Shown piece by piece: positions 1 through 8,239 of a DNA stretch of 64,000 nt. How positions within the stretch are numbered: the stretch's first letter is position 1; each line of letters starts with the position of its first letter. A model generated the notes under the pieces. That model was not told the DNA's origin. It made no database searches and saw only the letters and a list, made by a program, of their open reading frames with translations. The DNA is from Segatella baroniae DSM 16972 = JCM 13447 (GTDB lineage Bacteria > Bacteroidota > Bacteroidia > Bacteroidales > Bacteroidaceae), in NCBI RefSeq assembly GCF_000426585.1, contig NZ_AUFQ01000002.1:62001-126000 (forward strand), written 5' to 3'. A program made the position numbers and the translations under genes.

Positions 1-1519
1 CGTCGTCATTGGTGGTCTTGAGGGCTTCCACCACAGACTTGAGCTTGCCCCAGCGGATGAGGTCGAAGCGGCGCCAGCCTTCCGAACAGAGTTCACGCGA
101 GCGTTCGTCCTTCAATTCCTCCATGAAGTCGGCCTTCCGGTAAGCATTTGCCAAGGCCGTGGCCGTGGCGGCATTGTTCTTGGCCGCGCGCAGACGGATG
201 GGACGGAGCAGTTCGCGTGCCGCCGCTTCATCACCGGTCTTGTAGGTCGCCTCCGCATACATCAGAATGACATCGGCAAAGCGCAGGATAGGGAAGTTGA
301 GCGTGCTGGTCGAGGCGGGAATGCCGGCCGCCGTCCGTGCCGCGGGCGAGCTTTGACGGAATTTGGCCAGGTAAGTGTTCGAGCCACTCTGGTACAATCC
401 CGACGGAACATAGTACTCCACGCCTTCAATCATCTGCTTGTTGTTGGTCATCGTCCCGGCGATGTTCTGCTTGTAGCGTGCGTCGGCCTTGTCATAGAGC
501 AGTGCCAGCTCGCCCATGGCGGGGAACCATCCCGCACCTCCGCCGTTGGTGGTGACGTTGCCGACAGGCCCCGTGAAGTGGGTGAACATGTAATACTTCG
601 GCGCGTTCTTGCCGTAGGTGGCCACAAGCAACGCTTCCTTCACCTGCATCTTCTTCAATGGCACGTTGTCGGCCATGAAGTTGTAGCCGTATTCAGCCTG
701 AAGCTCATATCCACCGTGCTCCACGATATCTTTGCAAATGGCTTTCGCCTCGGCATAAAGGGCCAGAGCGTCCACCCACTCGAAGCTGTTGAGCGGGAAG
801 TGAAGGTCTTCCCCCACCTTGTTTTCCTTGCAAGCAGCCAGGTAGAGATACACTTTGGCCAGCATGGCGCCGGCCGTATATTTGTTGGCACGGGCCTCAT
901 ACTTGTTGCGTTCGGGCAGTCCTTCGTAAGCGCTCTTGAGGTCTGAGATGACAAGCGCGTAGACATCTTTCAGACTCGAACGCTCCATCTGCGGACTGTC
1001 GTTCAGCGAAGTGGGTGTAGGAACGCCGCCCCAAAGCCATGCCAGATAGGTGTAATAGAAGCCACGCAGGAACCGTGCTTCGAGCACGACCTCCTTTCGG
1101 CGGTCTTCTTTCAGGTCGGCAACGCCGGCTGCCTGCTCAATGACGTTGTTGGCACGGTTGATTCCGGCATACAAGGCAAACCACGCGTCGGAAAGGAAGC
1201 GCGACTCGGAATTATAAGTGTAATTGCAAAAAGGCTTGAAGTCGGCCAATGGAATGTAATCCGTCCGACCGATCATCTCGTCACACCCCAGCTGCGTGAG
1301 CAGATGCAGGTTGCGCGAAAAGAGTGCGTGCGGAGCTTGGTGCTGTATGCTGTTGGCATTCATGGCGTCGTAAACGCCCGTGAGCGCCATCTCGGTGGCG
1401 TCGCCGCTGGCAAAAAGCGAATTGCCGTCGGCGAACGAATAGGCTTTCTCGTCCAAAAAGTCGCTGCAGCTGCACAGCAGTGCCAGCGAAATGCCCATGA
1501 GAATTGTCTTTGTTTTCAT
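1..1519 (-). CDS. SusD/RagB-family starch-binding-like lipoprotein, C-terminus beyond window
   Basis: Surface glycan-binding lipoprotein that caps its SusC partner in a Bacteroidota polysaccharide-utilisation locus. The gene is cut by the left edge; 506 codons are visible. The ATG at 1519 starts a lipoprotein signal peptide whose lipobox ends in LLCSC (Cys18 lipidated). The mature protein shows SusD hallmarks: an N-terminal SDFLDEKA stretch, TPR-like helices with EARFLRGFYYTYLAWLWG, and the late SEGWRRFDLIRWGK motif near codon 480. It starts 13 bases after the SusC stop, the usual susC-susD order, so the two should be co-transcribed and form a complex. The glycan cannot be read from the sequence. 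Only the extreme C-terminus is missing. Confidence 0.95.
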   Translation of the reverse strand, partial: MKTKTILMGISLALLCSCSDFLDEKAYSFADGNSLFASGDATEMALTGVYDAMNANSIQHQAPHALFSRNLHLLTQLGCDEMIGRTDYIPLADFKPFCNYTYNSESRFLSDAWFALYAGINRANNVIEQAAGVADLKEDRRKEVVLEARFLRGFYYTYLAWLWGGVPTPTSLNDSPQMERSSLKDVYALVISDLKSAYEGLPERNKYEARANKYTAGAMLAKVYLYLAACKENKVGEDLHFPLNSFEWVDALALYAEAKAICKDIVEHGGYELQAEYGYNFMADNVPLKKMQVKEALLVATYGKNAPKYYMFTHFTGPVGNVTTNGGGAGWFPAMGELALLYDKADARYKQNIAGTMTNNKQMIEGVEYYVPSGLYQSGSNTYLAKFRQSSPAARTAAGIPASTSTLNFPILRFADVILMYAEATYKTGDEAAARELLRPIRLRAAKNNAATATALANAYRKADFMEELKDERSRELCSEGWRRFDLIRWGKLKSVVEALKTTNDD

Positions 1520-1532
1520 AATGCGGGAGTGT

Positions 1533-4500
1533 TTAGAAGTTGATGTTTATACCGAAAGAGAACGAACGGCTGCGAGGATAAGTCACGTTGTCGAGGCCTG
1601 TGATGAGCTTGTTCCAGTACGACACTTCGGGATCGAAGCCGCTGTACTTGGTCAGCACAAAGAGATTGTCCATCGAAAGTGACAACTGACAACCGGTGAT
1701 CTTCAACGGCTTGAGCAGTTTTGCCGGCAACTGGTAGGCAAGATTCAAGTTCTGCAGGCGCAGGAACGAAGCGTCCTCGACGTAATAGGTCGACACCTCA
1801 TTCTTGCCCGCTGCCTGCAATGCGGGATATTCGTTGGTGGCGTTGGTCGGTGTCCACCGCTTGTGGAAATAGTCGCTGGCCACATTGTGGTAGGCGCTGT
1901 AGCCTTCATACTTCCAACGGCCGATGTTGAGCACCTCGTTGCCGTAGCTGAAGTTGAAGAAGAACGACAACGAGAAGTTCTTGTACTCGAAAACGTTCTG
2001 CAAACCGCCGAAGAATTTGGGCTCGCCACGTGAAATCACTTTCTTGTCGTTCACCGGATCCACCTCGTCGTCGCCGTTGAGGCTCTTGAACTTCATGTCG
2101 CCGGGCTTCGACTTCACGCCTTTGACACGCACCACGCCCGGTTTCAGGTTGCCCGAGTCGTCGAAGTCCGACGTCTGATATACGCCGTCGAAGACATATC
2201 CCCATGCGCCGCCGATGGCTTCACCCACCTTCAGGCGCGACACTTCATTGATGATACCGTCGGATATGCTCACGGGAATGGCCGTAACTGAACCTAATGA
2301 AAGGATTTTGTTGCGGTTTGAGCTGACATTGAGCGTGGTGCGCCACTTGAAGTCGCGGCCGTCCACGTTGAGCGAGTTGAGCGCCAGCTCCACACCCTTG
2401 TTCTCTATCTCGCCGATATTCTGCCATTGCTTGAACGAACCGCTCTGGCTGGGCACGTCAGCCTGCAACAGCATGTCCTTGGTGCGCTTGTAATAGAGGT
2501 CGACCGACAAGCTGAGGCGACGCTTGAGCACGCTGATGTCCATGCCGAAGTCGTACTGCGTGGTGGTCTCCCACTTGAGATTGGGGTTGGCAAGCTCGGA
2601 GGGAGCGAGTCCCATGATGGCACTTTCGTCGGAATTGAGCACGTAGTTGAGGTCCAGGCGCGAGAGGGAACGATAGGGAGTGATGCGGTCGTTGCCCGAC
2701 GTTCCCGCGCTCAGACGCAGTTTCAGTTCGTCGATGGCGCGCAGCTTCTTCATGAAAGGTTCGTTGTGTGCCTTCCACGCCAACGCAACAGAGGGGAAAG
2801 TCGCGTACTTGTTGTTGGCTCCGAACTTTGAAGAACCGTCCCGACGCAGCGTGAACGTGGTGAGATAACGGTCCTTGTAGGCATAGAACAGGCGGCCGAA
2901 CTCCGACATCCGCGTCTGACGATACTTGTTGGTGGCGGGCTTGTTGCGCAACGCGCCGGCCTGACCGAGGTCGAATACGGGGTTATAGGTCTGCACCTTG
3001 AAGTTCTCTGCGGTGATATTCAGACTCTCCCACACGTAGCTGCTGGTCTCGAAGCCCAGCATGGCGTTCACGCTATGCCCGTTCTTCCAACTCTTGCTGT
3101 AGGTTGCCGTCGTCGTACTCTGCCACTGTTCGGTGTTCGTTTCGAGCACGTTGGCCAGTCCGTTGCGGGCATATCCCCAGGAAGTCAGCGAAGAATACCA
3201 CTCTTGCGACTTCGAGAAGGTGAGTCCGGTGTTGAGCGCCGTGCGCAGCGTAAGCTCGGGAATCGGCTTGTATTGCACGAATCCGTTGGCGAGCACACGG
3301 GTGAGTGGCGTCTTCTTATAGGCGTTGTAGAGCGTCTGCGAGGGGCTCGACATGTTGGCGTTGTCGGGGTCTCCCGGGTCGATCTTGAAGTTGAAAGGCT
3401 TGTAGATGAGCAGCGATTCGAGCCAACCGTTGTACTGTTCGCCGCCGCCGACGGTCACCGGGCCGTAAAGTTCGGTTCTCACGATGGCACCATTGCCCCC
3501 TACACGCAGCTGCTGGTTGGGTGCGTACTCCACTTTATAGCGTCCCGTGTAGCGCGTAAAGCTGTTGTTCTTGGCGATGGCGTTCTGCTTCAGGTATTCA
3601 CCGCTGAGCGAATAGACCAGCGCGTTGGACTTGGTGCTGCCGTTAACGCTGAGGTTATAGTTCTGCGAAAAACCGGTACGGAAGAGTTCGCGCTGCCAGT
3701 CGTGCGAGGTGTTGTCCTCAAATTCCTTCCCGAAAACACGGGCGCGGTCGGGGGTTCCGTCACCATCGGTGTCGATACCCCACTCTTCGCTCAGGGGAAA
3801 ACGTGAGAAACGATAGTCGGCAAACTCCTGTCCTTGCAGCATTTTGATGTGCTTGCTCACACGACTGATACCGAAACGCATGTCGAGCGACACCGTCGTT
3901 TTGTTGTAATCGCCTTTCTTCGTGGTGATGACAATGACGCCGTTGGCGCCTGCCGAACCATAGATGGCGGTGGCGGAAGCGTCCTTGAGCACCTGCACCG
4001 ACTCGATGTCGGCGGGATTGATGCCCGCCAGCGGGTTGAACCGTGCCCTGCCCGAGATGGTCGAAGTGGCCACTTCGCCGCTGTTCACGTCCACGAGTGT
4101 GCCGTCGATGACGTACAACGGCTGCGTGCCCGCATTGATGGAGTTGTTGCCACGGATGACGATGTTGACGTCGCCGCCCAGCTCTCCCGACGAAGAAGTC
4201 ACGTTCACGCCCGCCACTTTGCCCGTGAGCGCGTTGAGCAACGAGGGCGTTCCCGACTTCTTCAGGTCGCCCATGTCCACCGTTCCCACAGCTCCCGTGA
4301 GGTCTTTCTTGAGCATGGAGCCGTAGCCGATGACCACAACCTGTCCCAGTTCTTGCGCGGCGGACTGCATCACGATGTACAGATTGCCCGTCTTACCGGC
4401 CTTGCGGTGCACCGATTCCATGCCGATGCTCGAAAAGACAAGCACCGAACGTTCGCTGCCCACAGTGAGGTTGAACCGTCCCTGCGCGTCGGTCACCGCT

Positions 4501-4646
4501 GCGTTCGTCGTCTTCTCCTCCGTCACGGTGACGCCCGGAAGCGGCGCTCGCGTGTCGTCCACCACCGTTCCCGTCACCTTGTGCTGGGCCAGTGCGTTCA
4601 AACTTGTAGCCAAGAGGGCTACCAATACAATTAAAACACTTTTCAT
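1533..4646 (-). CDS. SusC/RagA-family TonB-dependent outer-membrane transporter
   Basis: TonB-dependent transporter that imports oligosaccharides with the SusD protein encoded next. From the ATG at 4646 it is 1037 residues; an ATG at 4658 adds only four residues ahead of a good signal peptide, so the later one is preferred. Order of parts: signal peptide (about 1-20, ending NALAQ), carboxypeptidase-regulatory-like domain (about 22-100, KVTGTVVDDTRAPLPGVTV), the SusC signature VVVIGYGSMLKKDLTGAV, plug domain with PLYVIDG, and a long beta-barrel ending in Phe (SFGININF). It is separated from the upstream enzyme genes by 196 bases holding a 22-base repeat array. I found no TAnnTTTG promoter or operator-like palindrome in that gap. 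Confidence 0.96.
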   Translation of the reverse strand: MKSVLIVLVALLATSLNALAQHKVTGTVVDDTRAPLPGVTVTEEKTTNAAVTDAQGRFNLTVGSERSVLVFSSIGMESVHRKAGKTGNLYIVMQSAAQELGQVVVIGYGSMLKKDLTGAVGTVDMGDLKKSGTPSLLNALTGKVAGVNVTSSSGELGGDVNIVIRGNNSINAGTQPLYVIDGTLVDVNSGEVATSTISGRARFNPLAGINPADIESVQVLKDASATAIYGSAGANGVIVITTKKGDYNKTTVSLDMRFGISRVSKHIKMLQGQEFADYRFSRFPLSEEWGIDTDGDGTPDRARVFGKEFEDNTSHDWQRELFRTGFSQNYNLSVNGSTKSNALVYSLSGEYLKQNAIAKNNSFTRYTGRYKVEYAPNQQLRVGGNGAIVRTELYGPVTVGGGEQYNGWLESLLIYKPFNFKIDPGDPDNANMSSPSQTLYNAYKKTPLTRVLANGFVQYKPIPELTLRTALNTGLTFSKSQEWYSSLTSWGYARNGLANVLETNTEQWQSTTTATYSKSWKNGHSVNAMLGFETSSYVWESLNITAENFKVQTYNPVFDLGQAGALRNKPATNKYRQTRMSEFGRLFYAYKDRYLTTFTLRRDGSSKFGANNKYATFPSVALAWKAHNEPFMKKLRAIDELKLRLSAGTSGNDRITPYRSLSRLDLNYVLNSDESAIMGLAPSELANPNLKWETTTQYDFGMDISVLKRRLSLSVDLYYKRTKDMLLQADVPSQSGSFKQWQNIGEIENKGVELALNSLNVDGRDFKWRTTLNVSSNRNKILSLGSVTAIPVSISDGIINEVSRLKVGEAIGGAWGYVFDGVYQTSDFDDSGNLKPGVVRVKGVKSKPGDMKFKSLNGDDEVDPVNDKKVISRGEPKFFGGLQNVFEYKNFSLSFFFNFSYGNEVLNIGRWKYEGYSAYHNVASDYFHKRWTPTNATNEYPALQAAGKNEVSTYYVEDASFLRLQNLNLAYQLPAKLLKPLKITGCQLSLSMDNLFVLTKYSGFDPEVSYWNKLITGLDNVTYPRSRSFSFGININF

Positions 4647-4691
4647 ATAGATTGTCATTTAGGTAAACTTGTCGTTTTGGTTTCTGTTTCG

Positions 4692-4801
4692 TTTGTCGAA
4701 GCTGTCCTTTCAGCCGCTCAAAGGGCCGCTTTCAGGTTGTGAAAGGACTGCTTTTGCCGTGTAGAAGGACAGCTTTTACAACCTCAAAGGGCTGCTTCCA
4801 C
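4692..4801. repeat. 22-base phased tandem array, copy A (5 units)
   Basis: Five consecutive 22-base units start at 4692, 4714, 4736, 4758 and 4780. Each has AAAG or AAGG at about positions 7-10, a GC-rich centre and CTTT or CTTC near position 16, giving an imperfect dyad like AAAGGGCTGCTTT. The 5-6 bases between cores vary. The array lies between the end of the exported-enzyme operon and the susC start. The same unit, in the same 22-base phase, recurs at four other places in this window. Confidence 0.8.
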
Positions 4802-4842
4802 AAAGCCTTCCGCCAGCGTCGGCGCGCAGGGGGCCATCTCTG

Positions 4843-7800
4843 TCAGTCCTTCATGCCCGCAGGAGCCGGAAAACCGACGCTCTTCGTCAGCGTCGTCCTG
4901 GCCCCTTTGCGCAGCACCAGTTGCAGTTTCAACGCCCGACGGGCAGGCAACCGGGTGAAGCTCCATTCACAGGGGAAGCCTGCACGTGGCTTTTCGACCG
5001 CGGCCTCGGCCGACGGCAGGCAGCTCAGTTCGGCGCTGCAGCCCTCGGGCAGCGGCCTGTCGATGTAGCCATAGACCGAATCCCAGCCGAAAGGCGAGCG
5101 GATGCGGAAGAGATACAGTCGGCGTGTCTTGTCGAGTTCCACCTGCCGCATGCCGTCCGCCACGGGCGGCAACGCGTCTTCTTCGGGCTTTCCTACCAGC
5201 GGAAAGGCTATCGCCGTCAGGCCTTTCGGTGCCATGTCGGCCACGAACCGATGGTCTTGGCAAGCCACTTCGTCGCTTTCCACGCTGTTCCCCGTGCCAA
5301 AATCGTAGCGCACTGCCTGCGTGTCGGCAGCCACCAAGGCCGTGTTCAGGCTTACCGTGACACGCTCCGTCGTGTCGCGTTCGTTCATCATGACCAGCCA
5401 GAAGGTGTCGTCCGACACGCCCGAAAGCCAGTTGACGGCCGGCGAAGACACCGCCGCCACCCTCTGCGGCATGTGGAGTCGCACGCCGTTGTCGTGCAGG
5501 ATGGTGCCCTTCGGCCCGCCGTAAACGCGATTGTTGAACCAAACGAAACCCTGCTGCTTGCCATATGGGAAGCGAATCGCGTTGCGCGAACGCTGCGTGG
5601 CCTCGGTGACGAGATAGTCGAAGGTGAAGGTCAGGTGCGACGGAATGTGGTGATAGTAGAACGAAGTGACATCGGGGCCTTTGTAAGGATAGAGCGAGTC
5701 GAGCGGCAGGTCGGTGTAGCCGGCCGCATAATAGCCCGGATAAGAGGCGAAGCGGCCTATCACGGCGTTGCGGGCGTAGGTCTCGAAGATGGGCGCGGTG
5801 CCCGTTGTGTTGAGTCGGAGCAGCGAAGGCGCCCAGGTGGAGAGGTACACATGGTTGAGGTTGTCGGCCTTCGTGAAGAAGGTCATGGGCTGTTCGAAGC
5901 TCAACCCCACGGGCGAGAGCAGCCGGCCGTCCACTTGTTTCTCCACCACATCACCCGTCTGGCGGGGATAACCCAGCTTGAACCGCTTCTCACGCTTCCA
6001 GAATATGTTGGCATTCCCGGTGTAACGGCCGCCCGGATGAATGGTCATGGGCGTGTCGTCGACCGGTGGATAAGACCGCTGCGCGGCCATCGTGAAGTGT
6101 GCCCCGTAGGCCGCGGCGGCGAGATAGGCCTTCTCCCGCGTGACGTCGTAGAGGTCCAGCAGGTCGAACCATTGTGGATAGGCCTGCGCGTGATAGAACA
6201 TCCAGTCATGGACAGGCCTGGAAGGATTGGCATAAAGCGTGGAGTCGATCATCCGGTTGGCCCCGAGCATGGCGCGCACCAGCCACTGCTCGTCGCCTGT
6301 CAGCCGATAGGCGGCCAGGTCGTCGGCCCACGTGGCGTCTACGCCGTAGCCCTTGCTGTAGCGTGGTTTGCCCTCGGGCATGGCCAGTCGCACGAGCCAT
6401 GGGTTCTTGTTCATCAGCAGTCGGTGGAGCGCTTCGAAGTGGCCCGTGTTGTATTGCGACTTGTAAGGCGTGAAAGTGTTCACCATCGTTTCCGTCTGTG
6501 GGTCGCGTTCGTTGGGAAAGCCCCATCTGAAGCCTTTGCGCGACAGCATATATTCGATGGCCGGCAGGGCGCGTGTCAGATAAAAGGACTCGTCGTGCGT
6601 GACGACGGCGGCCGAAAGGAGTCCCAGCGGCGCCGCCTGCACCACCTCGGTGCGGATTCGTGGATTGCTCTCGATGTCGAGAAAGCCGCGCATGGACGCG
6701 TCCCATCCCGAGGCTTCGTCGCTCTTCAGCAGGTTGACGGTGTGGAATGCGGCGTCGGTGAGTGAGGTTGTTTGCAGTCGGTAGTCCTTCACATTGAACA
6801 AATTGTCGGAGAGATACTGAAACGAATGGTGCCAGGCCAGGGGCAACAGGCCGAAGACGAACGACTCGGACAGCGTGGCGCCGGCCTCCTTGCGGGCCGC
6901 CGTGCTCCCGGGAATGGGCGCGAAGGCGACAGGCTGCACTTGGTTGTCGCGGTTCTTCAGCGAGAATCCCATGTCACAAGCCCCCCAACTGCGCGAGAGC
7001 AGACTGGGAACAGGGGCCACGAAGCCACACATTCCGCCGCGTTCCACCATGCTCACGGGCTGCGGCGTGAGTGCCAATGGCAGCAGATTGGGCGTCGCCG
7101 GCTGCCGGCGGAACTGGTACAGGGGCGAAAGAAGCACGTTTGAAATCGACTGCGGCTGGCTTTCGTGCAGGGCTGCAAAGGCCAGACTGTAGTATTGTGG
7201 CGTGCGAATGCGGCACGTGAAGTCCACACGGAAGAAGCATCTGTCCTTCGGCAGAGTCCAAAGAGAGCTCAAACTGTCGTTTTCGGCCGTGACATAGTCG
7301 ATGCGCAGCGCGTCCGTTCCGACGGGTTCGCAGCGGTATGCCTTCATCGGCAGTGTCGTTCCGGAGCGGAAGGGGTCGTGCAGGTCGGCCGATTCGTACA
7401 CGTCGTAACGCTTGCCGGCCACGCGCAACCGTCGGGGTTGCCCTCCCGTCCATGCAGGGAGGAAGCCGCTGTAGTTGAGCCCGGGCTGTTTCGACTTGAT
7501 TAGAAACACGCCGTTGTCGGGCTGCGTCGGCTCCGGCGACACCCAACGACCGTCGGCCTTGACGGAAACCTTCTGCATCAGCGCGTCACCTTGCCTGTAG
7601 AGGCGCAGCCGCAGCAGCCCGTTGGACAGTTCGGCCAGCGGCGTGGCGGCTGAATCGACCCTGTTGCAGACGGTTGCCAGCCGGTCGGCAGCCTGCTGTT
7701 CCAAAGCGGTGAGGACGGGACGGGTCGTGAATGCCGCCAGCTGGCGAGCCGTCATGCGGTTGGGATCCAGGCTTTCGTCGGCAGTGAGCAGCACGGCGTC

Positions 7801-8229
7801 GAGGCGGGCGTAGTTGGCAGCCACGTCGCGGGCCTGCAACACGTGCTTGCCTTGAGTCAGTTGCGCCACGCCCACTTTCTCCCAACGATACCCATCGTGC
7901 CTGTGTACACCCTGAAGGGCCAGCGGCGTGCCGTCTATCAGCAGTCGCGAAGTCCGCGTTCCAGGTGCCTGAGCGGCAAAGTCCTTGGTTCGCGACCACA
8001 CATGATAAGACACTTGGGCCGCAACTTCAAAGACCGTGAGCGCATCGGCAGCCCTACCGCCGCCCGATGTCACCATGAGCATGGCTTTGCCGAGGGCTTC
8101 CGGGTCTTTCTCCGTCTTCCAACCTCCTTGATATTGGAAGCTTTCCGCCTCCAACAGGCAGGTCTGCGCCGACGCGGGCTGCACGAATACGGCTGCAGCG
8201 CACAGCGTCATCATCCATTTTGTCGTCAT
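4843..8229 (-). CDS. Exported alpha/alpha-toroid protein, probable carbohydrate-active enzyme (1128 aa)
   Basis: Product not assigned to a known family. Visible parts: signal peptide (1-21, ending PASAQ); a carbohydrate-binding-like beta-sandwich at about 23-150 (LEAESFQYQGGW start); a large beta region at about 185-450; a helical toroid-like region at about 480-900 rich in Trp, Tyr and Asp; and a C-terminal beta domain. This order resembles glycoside hydrolases or polysaccharide lyases with an (alpha/alpha) toroid, but I cannot name catalytic residues. The C-terminal third shares a pattern with the next protein upstream (DYLV-EA--RS, FP-G, then MN-RD), so the two are probably old paralogues. 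It starts 10 bases after that gene's stop, in one operon. Likely periplasmic or surface located. Confidence 0.75.
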   Translation of the reverse strand: MTTKWMMTLCAAAVFVQPASAQTCLLEAESFQYQGGWKTEKDPEALGKAMLMVTSGGGRAADALTVFEVAAQVSYHVWSRTKDFAAQAPGTRTSRLLIDGTPLALQGVHRHDGYRWEKVGVAQLTQGKHVLQARDVAANYARLDAVLLTADESLDPNRMTARQLAAFTTRPVLTALEQQAADRLATVCNRVDSAATPLAELSNGLLRLRLYRQGDALMQKVSVKADGRWVSPEPTQPDNGVFLIKSKQPGLNYSGFLPAWTGGQPRRLRVAGKRYDVYESADLHDPFRSGTTLPMKAYRCEPVGTDALRIDYVTAENDSLSSLWTLPKDRCFFRVDFTCRIRTPQYYSLAFAALHESQPQSISNVLLSPLYQFRRQPATPNLLPLALTPQPVSMVERGGMCGFVAPVPSLLSRSWGACDMGFSLKNRDNQVQPVAFAPIPGSTAARKEAGATLSESFVFGLLPLAWHHSFQYLSDNLFNVKDYRLQTTSLTDAAFHTVNLLKSDEASGWDASMRGFLDIESNPRIRTEVVQAAPLGLLSAAVVTHDESFYLTRALPAIEYMLSRKGFRWGFPNERDPQTETMVNTFTPYKSQYNTGHFEALHRLLMNKNPWLVRLAMPEGKPRYSKGYGVDATWADDLAAYRLTGDEQWLVRAMLGANRMIDSTLYANPSRPVHDWMFYHAQAYPQWFDLLDLYDVTREKAYLAAAAYGAHFTMAAQRSYPPVDDTPMTIHPGGRYTGNANIFWKREKRFKLGYPRQTGDVVEKQVDGRLLSPVGLSFEQPMTFFTKADNLNHVYLSTWAPSLLRLNTTGTAPIFETYARNAVIGRFASYPGYYAAGYTDLPLDSLYPYKGPDVTSFYYHHIPSHLTFTFDYLVTEATQRSRNAIRFPYGKQQGFVWFNNRVYGGPKGTILHDNGVRLHMPQRVAAVSSPAVNWLSGVSDDTFWLVMMNERDTTERVTVSLNTALVAADTQAVRYDFGTGNSVESDEVACQDHRFVADMAPKGLTAIAFPLVGKPEEDALPPVADGMRQVELDKTRRLYLFRIRSPFGWDSVYGYIDRPLPEGCSAELSCLPSAEAAVEKPRAGFPCEWSFTRLPARRALKLQLVLRKGARTTLTKSVGFPAPAGMKD

Positions 8230-8239
8230 AGCGTAGCGT

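Noticed and set aside
4921..6765. 614-codon open frame on the plus strand, and similar long ones opposite other genes
   Set aside because: Antisense shadow of the exported enzyme gene, with no recognisable domain and a composition of low plausibility (rich in His, Arg and Gly).
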